DNA of 59,223 nucleotides. It comes from Pseudomonas huaxiensis (GTDB lineage Bacteria; Pseudomonadota; Gammaproteobacteria; Pseudomonadales; Pseudomonadaceae). Shown piece after piece: positions 49,901-58,471 of the stretch (positions are counted from its first letter, which is position 1; each line of letters opens with the position of its first letter). Made by a program: the position numbers and the translations under genes. The DNA is taken from contig NZ_QKVL01000036.1 in the NCBI RefSeq assembly GCF_003231275.1, positions 1-59,223 on the forward strand, written 5' to 3'. The notes beneath the pieces are model-generated. The model was not told the DNA's origin. It saw only the letters and a list, made by a program, of their open reading frames with translations, and did no database searches.

Positions 49901-51124
49901 TTATGCCGCGTCGCGCCGGGCGCCGTTGCGGAAGTTTTCCACAGCCTCGATCAGCGCCTGGAGGATTGCCGCGCTGTCGCCGATCACTGACAGGTCGGCC
50001 CGTTTGATCATGTCGCAACCTGGGTCCATGTTGATGGCCACCACCTTGTCGCAGGCGCCAATGCCTTGCAGGTGCTGAATCGCCCCGGAGATGCCCACCG
50101 CCACATAAACCCGTGCAGTGACCCAGGTACCGGTGGCACCGACCTGGCGATTGCGCGGCATGAAGCCGTCGTCCACCGCCACCCGCGAGGCGCCTTCAGT
50201 GGCGCCGAGCGCAGCGGTGGCGCGGTGGAACAGTTCCCAGTCCTTGACGCCGTTGCCGCCGGAAACAATGAATTCGGCCTCGGCCATGGCTATCGCCGCC
50301 GGGTCCACGGCCACCGGACCGAGGTCCTCGATCCGCGACAGGCTACGGGCCACGCCTGTGGACAACTCCACCGGCAGGGCTTCATGACGGGTTTCGCTGA
50401 CTGGCTCGGCGCACTCGGCCGACGCCAGGATCAGCCGCGGCAACGCGCGCACCAGATCCTGCTGGCCGGCCCCGGCACGGCCGCTGCTCACGCCATCCTT
50501 GACCTGCCAGACGCGTGTGGCCGGGCGTTCGCCCAGGGCCGCGGCAAAGCGCCGGCCCAGTTCGCCGCCGCCGGTACGGCTGTCAGGCAGCAACCAATGG
50601 CGTGGACCGAGCTGGTTATCCACAGCCCGCAGGCCCTGGATACGTTGCTCCGGTGCATAACCCTGGAATTCGTCGCCATCGATCACCAACAGGCGATCGA
50701 CGCCGTTGCCGCCGAAGTTGCTTTCCTTCTGCTCGCCGAACACCACCGCCAGCACCGCGCCGTCGCTGCCGGCCAGGCTGTGGGCCAGGCCGAGCAGGTC
50801 GCGGTCGTGGCTGCTCAGGCGGCCGCCGACCATGTCCGGAACCACCGCAATGTAGAACGCCGGCGCCGGCACCTGATGCAGCGGCAACTGCACTTCGGCC
50901 GCAGCGCTGCGCTTGCCGCTGGCGCCACCCTGCTGGGCGCCGCTGCGGTCGATGCGCTTGATACCGTTGGGGCCGATGAAGCCCACTGCATGCGGGTTCT
51001 TGCGAATGACGCCGTTGGGCCCCATCCAGGTGGTCTGTTGCACCTGCATGGCCGCGTGCAGCGGGTGCAGGCGGTTACGGGCGATCCATTCGGCACGGGG
51101 GTCGCGGCGGATAATGTCGCTCAT
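49901..51124 (-). CDS. etfA: Electron transfer flavoprotein alpha subunit, betaine pathway type
   Basis: 407 residues, longer than the usual 310 because of an N-terminal extension (about 1-90) containing TTWMGPNGVIRKNPHAVGFIGPNGIKR, a repeated GPNG(V/I)(I/K)R motif. The C-terminal FAD domain has SGGNGVKDWELFHRATAALGA, RQVGATGTWV, AVGISGAIQHLQG and AINMDPGCDMIKRAD. It feeds electrons from DgcAB toward ETF:quinone oxidoreductase. The start shares bases with the dgcB stop, so the two are coupled. A perfect DnaA box lies at 50616-50624. Confidence 0.9.
   Translation of the reverse strand: MSDIIRRDPRAEWIARNRLHPLHAAMQVQQTTWMGPNGVIRKNPHAVGFIGPNGIKRIDRSGAQQGGASGKRSAAAEVQLPLHQVPAPAFYIAVVPDMVGGRLSSHDRDLLGLAHSLAGSDGAVLAVVFGEQKESNFGGNGVDRLLVIDGDEFQGYAPEQRIQGLRAVDNQLGPRHWLLPDSRTGGGELGRRFAAALGERPATRVWQVKDGVSSGRAGAGQQDLVRALPRLILASAECAEPVSETRHEALPVELSTGVARSLSRIEDLGPVAVDPAAIAMAEAEFIVSGGNGVKDWELFHRATAALGATEGASRVAVDDGFMPRNRQVGATGTWVTARVYVAVGISGAIQHLQGIGACDKVVAINMDPGCDMIKRADLSVIGDSAAILQALIEAVENFRNGARRDAA
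50616..50624 (+). promoter_or_regulatory. Perfect DnaA box inside etfA
   Basis: TTATCCACA, again on the plus strand. A variant TGTGGACAA (one mismatch from the inverted box TGTGGATAA) lies about 260 bp before it, near 50357. Confidence 0.65.
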
Positions 51125-53070
51125 CAGTGCACCTCCGCGGGTTCACGTTTGTTCGCGGCCGGCTTGCTTGGCGCCTCGGTTTCCACCAGGGCGTCGGCCA
51201 CCAGCTCGGCCAGGTCCTTGATCAGCGGACGGGGTTCGACCACGCCTTCAAGCATCGCCGTGCATTGTGGGCAACCCACGGCCACCACTTCGGCACCGGT
51301 CTGGCGGATATCGTCCATACGCATGTCGGGGATCCGCTGCTTGCCGGGAATGTCGGTGATCGGCGCACCGCCACCGCCGCCGCAGCAGCGCGAGCGGAAG
51401 CCGGAACGCTCCATTTCCTTGACCTCGATGCCAAGGGCGCGCAGTACCTGCCGCGGCGCCTCGTATTCGCCGTTGTAGCGGCCGAGGTAACACGGATCGT
51501 GGTAGGTCACACTGCCGCCTTTGTGGGCGTCGAGGTTGAGTTTGCCGGCGTCGAGCAGTTCGGCGATGTAGGTGCTGTGGTGCTGCACCTGATAGTCGCC
51601 GCCGAAGGCGCCGTATTCGTTTTTCAGCACATGGAAGCTGTGCGGATCGCTAGTGACAATGCGCTGGAAGCGGTACTTGCCCATCGTCTGGATATTGCGC
51701 TTGGCCAGTTGCTGGAAGGTCGCCTCGTCACCCAGGCGCCGCGCCACGTCACCGCTGTCGCGCTCTTCCAGGCCGAGCACGGCGAAGTCCACGTTGGCGG
51801 CTTTGAGCACCTTGACCAGGGCGCGCAGGGTACGCTGGTTGCGCATGTCGAAGGCGCCGTCGCCGACCCAGAACAGCACGTCGGTGCTCTTCACCTCGGA
51901 CAGCAGCTTGAGGTTGAGGTCGGCGGCCCAGTTCATCCGCCCGCCCGGGTTGAAGCCGCCGGGGTTGTCGGTGGCGATCAGGTTGTCCAGCACTTCGGCG
52001 CCCTTGTTCGGCGTGGCGCCTTTTTCCAGGGTCAGGTAACGGCGCATGTCGACGATGGCATCGACGTGCTCGATCATCATCGGGCATTCCTCGACGCAGG
52101 CGCGACACGTGGTGCAGGACCACAGCGTCTCGGCGTCCACCAGGCCGTTGACGATCGGCTGGTGCGGATTGCCGCCGTGTTCGCCGATGGCTTTGCCTGG
52201 GTACGGGCTGCCGGCGAATTGCGCGTCAGTACCACCGGCCAGACCGATGACCATGTCTTGAATCAGCTTTTTCGGGTTCAGTGGCTGGCCGGCGGCGAAA
52301 GCCGGGCACATGGCTTCGCATTTACCGCACTGCACGCAGGCGTCGAAGCCGAGCAACTGGTTCCAGGTGAAGTCCTTGGGTTTTTCCACGCCGAGCGGCG
52401 CGCTGCGGTCTTCCAGGTCCAGCGGCTTGAGACCGGTGGAGCGGCCGCCGCCGAAGCGTTCGGCGCGGCGGTGCCAGGCAAGGTGCAGGGCGCCGGCGAA
52501 GGCGTGCTTCATCGGGCCGCCCCAGGTCATGCCGAAGAACAGCTCCGACACTCCCCAGACAACGCCCAGCCCGAGCAGGGCAACCACGAACCAGCCACCG
52601 AAACCTTCCGGCAGGATCCCGGCCACCGGCAAGGTGGCGATGAAGAAGGTGGTGGAGAACACCAGCAGGCTTTTCGGCAGGCGCATCCACGAGCCTTTCG
52701 ACAGCCGCGCGGGCGGGTTGAGCCGGCGTTTGAAGACAAACAGCGCGCCGCAGAACATCACGACGGTGGCGGCCAGCAGCGCGTAGCCGAGGATCTGGTT
52801 ATGCAGGCCGAAACCGTGCACGACGATGGCCAGCACGGCGGACAGGACGAAGCCGCCAGCGGTGGCCACGTGGGTTTTCGACATGTACTTGTCGCGCTCC
52901 ACCACATGGTGGAGATCGACCAGATAGCGGCGCGGCATGGCCAGCAGGCCGGCCAGCAGGTTGACCTTCGACGGTCGCCCCTGGCGCCACATGCGCACCC
53001 GCCGCACGGCGCCGAGCACGGCCAGGCCGAGCGCGGCGAACAGCAGGATGGGAAGAAGAACGTTCAGCAT
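51124..53070 (-). CDS. dgcB: Dimethylglycine demethylase iron-sulfur subunit DgcB
   Basis: 648 residues starting MLNVLLPILLFAALGLAVLG, with GGAG upstream; earlier in-frame Met codons fall in or near the REP. The N-terminal third has about five membrane helices. Two 4Fe-4S motifs follow (CVQCGKCEAMCP near 275 and CTTCRACVEECP near 350), then CCG-type domains (THDPCYLGRY-like YHDPCYLGRY and SRCCGGGGG near 595). It is the membrane-associated electron carrier for DgcA. Confidence 0.93.
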   Translation of the reverse strand: MLNVLLPILLFAALGLAVLGAVRRVRMWRQGRPSKVNLLAGLLAMPRRYLVDLHHVVERDKYMSKTHVATAGGFVLSAVLAIVVHGFGLHNQILGYALLAATVVMFCGALFVFKRRLNPPARLSKGSWMRLPKSLLVFSTTFFIATLPVAGILPEGFGGWFVVALLGLGVVWGVSELFFGMTWGGPMKHAFAGALHLAWHRRAERFGGGRSTGLKPLDLEDRSAPLGVEKPKDFTWNQLLGFDACVQCGKCEAMCPAFAAGQPLNPKKLIQDMVIGLAGGTDAQFAGSPYPGKAIGEHGGNPHQPIVNGLVDAETLWSCTTCRACVEECPMMIEHVDAIVDMRRYLTLEKGATPNKGAEVLDNLIATDNPGGFNPGGRMNWAADLNLKLLSEVKSTDVLFWVGDGAFDMRNQRTLRALVKVLKAANVDFAVLGLEERDSGDVARRLGDEATFQQLAKRNIQTMGKYRFQRIVTSDPHSFHVLKNEYGAFGGDYQVQHHSTYIAELLDAGKLNLDAHKGGSVTYHDPCYLGRYNGEYEAPRQVLRALGIEVKEMERSGFRSRCCGGGGGAPITDIPGKQRIPDMRMDDIRQTGAEVVAVGCPQCTAMLEGVVEPRPLIKDLAELVADALVETEAPSKPAANKREPAEVH

Positions 53071-53109
53071 GGGAAGCTCCCACTGGAGTGGTTGCATGGG
53101 GCCGGCCTC

Positions 53110-53180
53110 ATCGCGAGCAAGCTCGCTCCTACAAGAACTGCGGCGCACCGATTATCTGTAGGAGCGAGCTTGCTCGCGAT
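53110..53180. repeat. REP inverted pair in the dgc operon
   Basis: ATCGCGAGCAAGCTCGCTCC and GGAGCGAGCTTGCTCGCGAT around about 30 bp, between dgcA and dgcB inside one transcription unit. Confidence 0.9.
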
Positions 53181-53222
53181 GGGCCGCAACGCGGCCCCCG
53201 AACAGCCCGCTCCCGCGCCCGA

Positions 53223-55283
53223 TCAGAAGTCCTTGCAGAGCCGCAAGGCGTCATAGATCGCCGCATGGGTATTGCGCTGGGCCACACAGTCGCCGATGCG
53301 GTACAGCAGGTAACCCGAACCCGGCTGGCTGAGGATCGGCTGCGGCTGGATGGCGAACAGGGCTTCGACGTCGATCTGGCCCTTGTTGCGCGAGTCCTCC
53401 TTGAGCGCGTAATACAGCGCCTCGTCAGGCCGCACGCCGTTCTCGATCACCACCTGGTCCACCACCCGCTCTTCCTTGGCGCCGGTGTATTCGTTCTCCA
53501 GCACCGCCACCAGCTTGTCGCCCTCGCGGTAGACCTTTTCCAGCATCAGGTCGCCGGTCATGATCACTTCCTTGGGGTACATGCTGCGGTAGTACGTGGG
53601 GAACGAGGTCCCGCCAATCGCGACCCCAGGCTTGATATCGTCGGTGACGATTTCCACCTGGCTGCCTTTGTCGGCGAGGAAGTCGGCCACTGACATGCCG
53701 GTGAATTCGCAAATGGTGTCGTAGACCAGCACGTTCTTGCCCGGCGCCACCTTGCCGTCGAGCACGTCCCAACTGCTGACCACCAGCCCTTCGGCGGCGC
53801 CCCAGTGTTCGTTCTGCTCGACGAAAGGATGGCCGCCCACTGCCAGCACCACGATGTCCGGGCGCAGGTCCATGATGGTGTCGGCATCGGCTGCAGTGCC
53901 CAGGCGCAGGTCGACTTTCAGCCGCGCCAGCTCCAATTGATACCAGCGGGTGATGCCGGCGATCTGGTCACGTTGCGGCGCCTTGGAGGCAGTGGTGATC
54001 TGCCCGCCGATCTGGTCTTTCTTCTCGAACAGGGTCACGTCGTGGCCACGCTCGGCGGCAACCCGCGCCGCTTCCATGCCGGCAGGGCCGGCACCGACGA
54101 TCACCACCTTGCGTTTGGCCCCTGTGGATTTCTCGATGATGTGCGGCACGCCCATGTATTCACGGGAGGTCGCGGCGTTCTGGATGCACAGCACATCCAG
54201 GCCCTGGTACTGGCGGTCGATGCAGTAGTTGGCGCCGACGCACTGTTTGATCTGGTCGATCTGGCCCATCTTGATCTTGGCGATAAGGTGCGGGTCGGCG
54301 ATGTGCGCGCGGGTCATGCCGACCATGTCGACGTAGCCGCCTTCGAGGATGCGCGTAGCCTGGTTCGGGTCCTTGATGTTCTGCGCGTGCAGCACCGGAA
54401 CCTTCACCACCTCCTTGATGCCCGCCGCCAGGTGCAGGAACGGCTCCGGCGGATAGCTCATGTTCGGGATGACGTTGGCCAGGGTGTTGTGGGTGTCGCA
54501 GCCCGAACCGATCACGCCGAAGAAGTCCACCATGCCGGTGGCGTCGTAGTACTGGGCGATCTGCTTCATGTCCTCGTGGCTGAGGCCATCGGGGTGGAAT
54601 TCGTCACCGCAGATACGCATGCCGACACAGAAGTCCGGGCCAACCTCGGCGCGGACCGCCTTGAGCACTTCCAGACCGAACTTCATCCGGCCTTCGAAGC
54701 TGCCGCCCCATTCGTCGGTACGCTTGTTGACCCGCGGGCTCCAGAACTGGTCGATCATGTGCTGGTGCACCGCCGACAGTTCCACGCCGTCCAGGCCGCC
54801 GGCCTTGGCGCGGCGGGCCGCTTGCGCATAGTTGCCGATCACCCGCCAGATCTCTTCCGGCTCGATGGTCTTGCAGGTGGCGCGGTGCACGGGTTCACGG
54901 ATACCCGACGGCGACATCAGGGTCGGCCAGTTGAAGCCGTCCCAACGCGAGCGACGGCCCATGTGGGTAATCTGGATCATGATCTTGGCGCCATGCTTGT
55001 GCATGGCGTCAGCGAGGTTCTGGAAGTACGGAATGATCCGGTCAGTAGACAGGTTCACCGACGCCCACCACTCCTGCGGGCTGTCGATGGCAACCACCGA
55101 AGAGCCGCCGCAGATGGCCATGCCGATGCCGCCCTTGGCCTTCTCTTCGTAGTACTTCACATAGCGGTCGGTGGTCATGCCGCCGTCGGTGGCATACACC
55201 TCGGCGTGCGCGGTACTGAGCACGCGGTTGCGGATGGTCAGTTTGCCGATCTGGATCGGCTGGAACATAGCTTCGAACGCCAT
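53223..55283 (-). CDS. dgcA: Dimethylglycine demethylase flavoprotein subunit DgcA
   Basis: 686 residues. The N-terminal TIM barrel of the old-yellow-enzyme/trimethylamine dehydrogenase family (1-340) has GGSSVVAIDSPQEW and ELSAVHQHMIDQFWSPRVNKRTDEWGGS. The cluster motif is C348, A351, C354, C366, so one of the four usual cysteines is Ala. A C-terminal FAD/NAD domain follows, VVIVGAGPAGMEAARVAAERG near 394. It demethylates dimethylglycine to sarcosine. It starts 17 bp after the DUF5943 gene. Confidence 0.94.
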   Translation of the reverse strand: MAFEAMFQPIQIGKLTIRNRVLSTAHAEVYATDGGMTTDRYVKYYEEKAKGGIGMAICGGSSVVAIDSPQEWWASVNLSTDRIIPYFQNLADAMHKHGAKIMIQITHMGRRSRWDGFNWPTLMSPSGIREPVHRATCKTIEPEEIWRVIGNYAQAARRAKAGGLDGVELSAVHQHMIDQFWSPRVNKRTDEWGGSFEGRMKFGLEVLKAVRAEVGPDFCVGMRICGDEFHPDGLSHEDMKQIAQYYDATGMVDFFGVIGSGCDTHNTLANVIPNMSYPPEPFLHLAAGIKEVVKVPVLHAQNIKDPNQATRILEGGYVDMVGMTRAHIADPHLIAKIKMGQIDQIKQCVGANYCIDRQYQGLDVLCIQNAATSREYMGVPHIIEKSTGAKRKVVIVGAGPAGMEAARVAAERGHDVTLFEKKDQIGGQITTASKAPQRDQIAGITRWYQLELARLKVDLRLGTAADADTIMDLRPDIVVLAVGGHPFVEQNEHWGAAEGLVVSSWDVLDGKVAPGKNVLVYDTICEFTGMSVADFLADKGSQVEIVTDDIKPGVAIGGTSFPTYYRSMYPKEVIMTGDLMLEKVYREGDKLVAVLENEYTGAKEERVVDQVVIENGVRPDEALYYALKEDSRNKGQIDVEALFAIQPQPILSQPGSGYLLYRIGDCVAQRNTHAAIYDALRLCKDF

Positions 55284-55300
55284 GGCGCGGGCTCCTCGGC

Positions 55301-55831
55301 TTACAACGGCTTGACGATGAACAGGCCGTCGTCGTGGCCTTCTTCAGAACCGCCGTAGACCTGCTCGGCGACCGTGCGGATCGAACTGCCGCGGGCGGCG
55401 AGGATCTGGTCCATGGCCCCGGCGAACCAGCCGGTGAACATGTAGTCGACCTTGCGCCCGACCTTGCCGTAGACGTAGACGAACGCGGAGTGTTCGAGCT
55501 TGACGCTGGCGGTACCCTTTTCCAGGTCGATGTCCTGGATCTTGAACAGGCCCCAGCCGCGCTGGGACAGGCGTTTCATGTAGTGCTCGAACACCGCCAC
55601 GCCTTCCAGGCCATGACATTCAGCCTCTTTCTCGCACCAGTGCCAGGCGGACTTGTAGCCGGCCTTGTAGAGGATCTCGGCGTAGGCCTCAGCGCCCAGC
55701 ACTTCCTCGATGCCCATGTGGTTGTTGACGAAGAAATGCCGTGGCACGTAGAGCATCGGCAGGGCGTCGCTGGTCCAGACACCGGTCTCGCTGTCGACTT
55801 CGATTGGCAATTGCGGGGCGATCTTGGCCAT
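55301..55831 (-). CDS. DUF5943 protein of the dgc operon (PA5397-like)
   Basis: 176 residues: LPMLYVPRHFFVNNHMGIEEVLG, YKSAWHWCEKEAECHGLEGVAVFEHYMKRLSQRGWG and FAGAMDQILAARGSS. This resembles V4R-like small-molecule or metal-binding domains, with a conserved Trp-Cys and Cys-His pair. It is always near dgcAB in pseudomonads as far as I recall (PA5397). The function is unknown; an accessory or assembly role for DgcA is an inference from the operon. Confidence 0.8.
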   Translation of the reverse strand: MAKIAPQLPIEVDSETGVWTSDALPMLYVPRHFFVNNHMGIEEVLGAEAYAEILYKAGYKSAWHWCEKEAECHGLEGVAVFEHYMKRLSQRGWGLFKIQDIDLEKGTASVKLEHSAFVYVYGKVGRKVDYMFTGWFAGAMDQILAARGSSIRTVAEQVYGGSEEGHDDGLFIVKPL

Positions 55832-55863
55832 GGAAACTCAACTCCAGAAAATTTGGTTGGCTG

Positions 55864-55883
55864 CCCCCGCCCTGATGCGGGGG
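55864..55883 (-). terminator. Hairpin between the dipeptidase and DUF5943 genes
   Basis: CCCCCGC-CCTGAT-GCGGGGG within the 74-bp gap. No T run follows, so it may be an attenuating or mRNA-end hairpin rather than a full terminator. Confidence 0.4.
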
Positions 55884-55905
55884 TTAGAAGAAGTGCTTCG
55901 GAGGC

Positions 55906-56883
55906 TTATTCGCCCCAGACATCACGCAGGACATTGACCCAGTTTTCGCCCATGATCTTGCGCACCACGCGCTCGGAATGGCCGCGCTTGAGCAGGGTCT
56001 CGGTGAGGTTGGGGAACTCGCCCACGGTGCGGATGCCCAGCGGGTTGATGATCTTGCCGAAACTGGTCAGACGACGGGCGTAGCCCTTGTCGTGGGTCAG
56101 GTACTCGAAGAAGTCCTGGCCGTGCCCCTGGGTGAAGTCGGTACCGATACCGATGGCGTCTTCACCGACGATATTCATCGTGTATTCGATGGCTTCGGCG
56201 TAGTCGTCGATGGTCGAGTCGATGCCCTTGGCCAGGAATGGCGCGAACATGGTCACGCCGACGAAACCGCCGTGGTCGGCGATGAACTTCAGTTCGGCAT
56301 CGGACTTATTGCGCGGGTGTTCCTTGAGGCCGGAAGGCAGGCAGTGGGAATAGCAGACCGGTTTTTTCGATTCGAGGATGACTTCCTCAGAGGTCTTGGA
56401 ACCGACGTGGGACAGGTCGCACATGATGCCGACACGGTTCATCTCGGCGACGATTTCGCGACCGAAGCCCGACAGCCCGCCATCACGCTCGTAGCAGCCG
56501 GTGCCGACCAGGTTCTGGGTGTTGTAGCACATCTGCACGATGCCCACGCCGAGCTGCTTGAACACGTCGACGTAGGCGATCTGATCTTCAAACGCATGGG
56601 CGTTCTGGAAGCCGAAGAGGATGCCGGTCTTGCCCAGTTCCTTGGCCTTGCGGATGTCGGCGGTGGTGCGCACCGGCATGACCAGGTCGCTGTTCTCGCG
56701 GATCAGCTTCTGGCTGGCAGCGATCTGGTCGACCGTGGCCTTGAAGCCTTCCCAAACCGACACGGTGCAGTTGGCCGCGGTCAGGCCACCTTTGCGCATG
56801 TCCTCGAACAGTTCACGGTTCCATTTGGCGATGATCAGCCCGTCGATAACGATGCTGTCTGCGTGTAATTCGGCTGGGCTCAT
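55906..56883 (-). CDS. M19 (renal dipeptidase-like) family protein, PA5396-like
   Basis: 325 residues. The later M19 blocks are clear: CDLSHVGSKTSEEVILESKKPVCYSH, then HPRNKSDAELKFIADHGGFVGV and GTDFTQG. The two earlier metal-site blocks are not canonical. The N-terminal HxD position reads IDGLIIAKWNREL, and the bridging-Glu position reads GFQNAHAFEDQ. A standard binuclear-zinc dipeptidase site is therefore unlikely. It is the first gene of the dgc operon, so a role in betaine-derived metabolism is more plausible than general peptide hydrolysis. Confidence 0.85.
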   Translation of the reverse strand: MSPAELHADSIVIDGLIIAKWNRELFEDMRKGGLTAANCTVSVWEGFKATVDQIAASQKLIRENSDLVMPVRTTADIRKAKELGKTGILFGFQNAHAFEDQIAYVDVFKQLGVGIVQMCYNTQNLVGTGCYERDGGLSGFGREIVAEMNRVGIMCDLSHVGSKTSEEVILESKKPVCYSHCLPSGLKEHPRNKSDAELKFIADHGGFVGVTMFAPFLAKGIDSTIDDYAEAIEYTMNIVGEDAIGIGTDFTQGHGQDFFEYLTHDKGYARRLTSFGKIINPLGIRTVGEFPNLTETLLKRGHSERVVRKIMGENWVNVLRDVWGE

Positions 56884-57130
56884 CAGGCAGTCCCCTTTTT
56901 TGGTATTCCCGCGCCGAATCGTCTGCCGGCGCTATTGGGGCCAGCATATGCCTCGGGGGATTGTCGCCCCGGTGCAAAAACGACAGGGGAATTGCCGAAA
57001 GCGTCAAAGCGCGACAAAGCGTCGCGAGCAGGCGGGGAAAGGCAGGCCGGGCGTGAAGGGTGTCCATCTGCCAGCAAGGGGCGGGCAGCCGCCAGTATCG
57101 GCGGCGCTGACCACTTCAAAGGAGTTCGTG

Positions 57131-57880
57131 ATGACCCACTCAACCGAAATACTCGATTTCATCGCTGGGCTGTCGCTGCCGGATGCCGGCGCCCCACTGC
57201 TGCAAACCCCGGCCGTGCCGATAACCGACAGCGTCGACACCGACAGCGCCCGCATCGCCGGGCACAGCGTAGTGTCCTTTGTCTCCGGCTTGAGCCAGCA
57301 GAACCGCGAAGATGTGCTCAACAGCACCCTGCTCATGCAACTGGCCGCGAGCAAAGCCTTCGACAAGGCGCAGCAACGTGAACAGTGGTTCCGTTTCTAT
57401 ACCGAAGGGCTGGGCAAACTGGGCTGGACCGTCTCCAACAGCTCGATCGAGCACTATGTGCCCAAACGCGAGACCTTCACCATGGATCAGGTGGCCCTGG
57501 AAATCATCGAGTCTACGGTGGGCGGCGCCGGCTTCGAGCCCGTGATGAAGAAGACCTTCGAGGCGCTGAAGAAACAGCCGCAGGCCCTGGCACTCTTCGA
57601 GCGCCACAGCGATCACGGCTGGCTGGGCATGTTCCAGGTTCTACCGTGCTCGCAGACGGCCGAAGGTAACGTGTCGATGTTGCTCAACTGCATGCAGTTC
57701 ATCCACAACTCGCTGCGCTACAAGATCCTGTTCTTCACCTACCACCAGCACGAAGTACAGGTATACCGCTCGGCGCAACTGGCTGTGCTCAATACCGGGG
57801 TCTACAGCCAGGTGCGCGAAGCGGTACTGGACAAGCTCGGCGGCAACGCCGGTCAGTTCATTGCGCGGCTGGCGATTTGA
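57131..57880 (+). CDS. Uncharacterised 249-residue protein
   Basis: Starts MTHSTEILDFIAGLSLPDAG at ATG 57131, with AAAGGAG eight bases upstream. No signal peptide or membrane segment. The body is mixed helix and strand with YTEGLGKLGWTVSNSSIEHYVPKRETFTMDQVALEIIEST and a hydrophobic YKILFFTYHQHEVQVYRSAQLAVLN. I do not recognise the family. The gene is divergent from the dgc operon and monocistronic, followed by a hairpin. It appears genuine by start signal and normal codon use. Confidence 0.75.
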   Translation: MTHSTEILDFIAGLSLPDAGAPLLQTPAVPITDSVDTDSARIAGHSVVSFVSGLSQQNREDVLNSTLLMQLAASKAFDKAQQREQWFRFYTEGLGKLGWTVSNSSIEHYVPKRETFTMDQVALEIIESTVGGAGFEPVMKKTFEALKKQPQALALFERHSDHGWLGMFQVLPCSQTAEGNVSMLLNCMQFIHNSLRYKILFFTYHQHEVQVYRSAQLAVLNTGVYSQVREAVLDKLGGNAGQFIARLAI

Positions 57881-57915
57881 TCGATAGCGCACAACTGGAA
57901 GGTTTTAACTGAGCT

Positions 57916-57939
57916 GTCGCCGGCATATTCGCCGGCGAC
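57916..57939. terminator. Hairpin after the 249-residue gene
   Basis: GTCGCCGGC-ATATTC-GCCGGCGAC, nine base pairs, 35 bases past the stop. No T tract. Confidence 0.5.
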
Positions 57940-58056
57940 GCACGCGACAACCGATAATCAATATCAACAACTGCAAACCTTCATGGACAGGCGCTGTTCT
58001 TTGCCGTGGCGCTGAGCGAGAATCGCTGCCCATGTGCCCCTGGGAGGATGCCGCAG

Positions 58057-58464
58057 ATGAAATCTTTGCTCTGGCTGATGCTGGCCACCCTTGCCGTTGG
58101 CGCCCACGCCAGCGAAGAAGAAAGCACGCCGTGCGACAACGTCGAGACTGATCAGCAGAACTACGAGTGCGCGCACTTCAGCCGCACCAGTTCCGAGCGT
58201 GAACTTGAGGCGGCCTTCGCCGACCTGCAGGACCGCATCAAGGAGCAATACTCGGGCAAGGCCACGAAAATCGCCGAGCTGAGCAAGCGCCTGAACGATG
58301 CCGAAGCAATCTGGAAGCAACTGCGCGATGCCGACTGCCGTGTCGAGACCTACGACGTCCCTGCCGGCAAGGCCTTCGAGGCAGCGCAAAACACCTGCAT
58401 CGCCCAGCGCAACGACGACCGCTCCGAGTATCTGCAATCCCTCGGCCTGCCCACTTCCGATTGA
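58057..58464 (+). CDS. LprI/DUF1311-like exported protein
   Basis: 135 residues from MKSLLWLMLATLAVGAHA, a signal peptide with cleavage after AHA. The start at 58057 has GGGAGG ten bases upstream; the ATG at 58048 directly abuts that site. The mature part has four cysteines (CDN, YECAHF, DADCRVE, NTCIAQ) and a helix SERELEAAFADLQDRIKEQY, the layout of the DUF1311/LprI lysozyme-inhibitor family. It is likely periplasmic. Seven bases separate it from the DUF3010 gene. Confidence 0.75.
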   Translation: MKSLLWLMLATLAVGAHASEEESTPCDNVETDQQNYECAHFSRTSSERELEAAFADLQDRIKEQYSGKATKIAELSKRLNDAEAIWKQLRDADCRVETYDVPAGKAFEAAQNTCIAQRNDDRSEYLQSLGLPTSD

Positions 58465-58471
58465 GCCCGAC

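Noticed and set aside
27128..53180. REP pairs as CRISPR repeats or insertion sequences
   Set aside because: Units are inverted pairs at scattered sites with no regular spacers and no transposase gene; they are ordinary REP elements.
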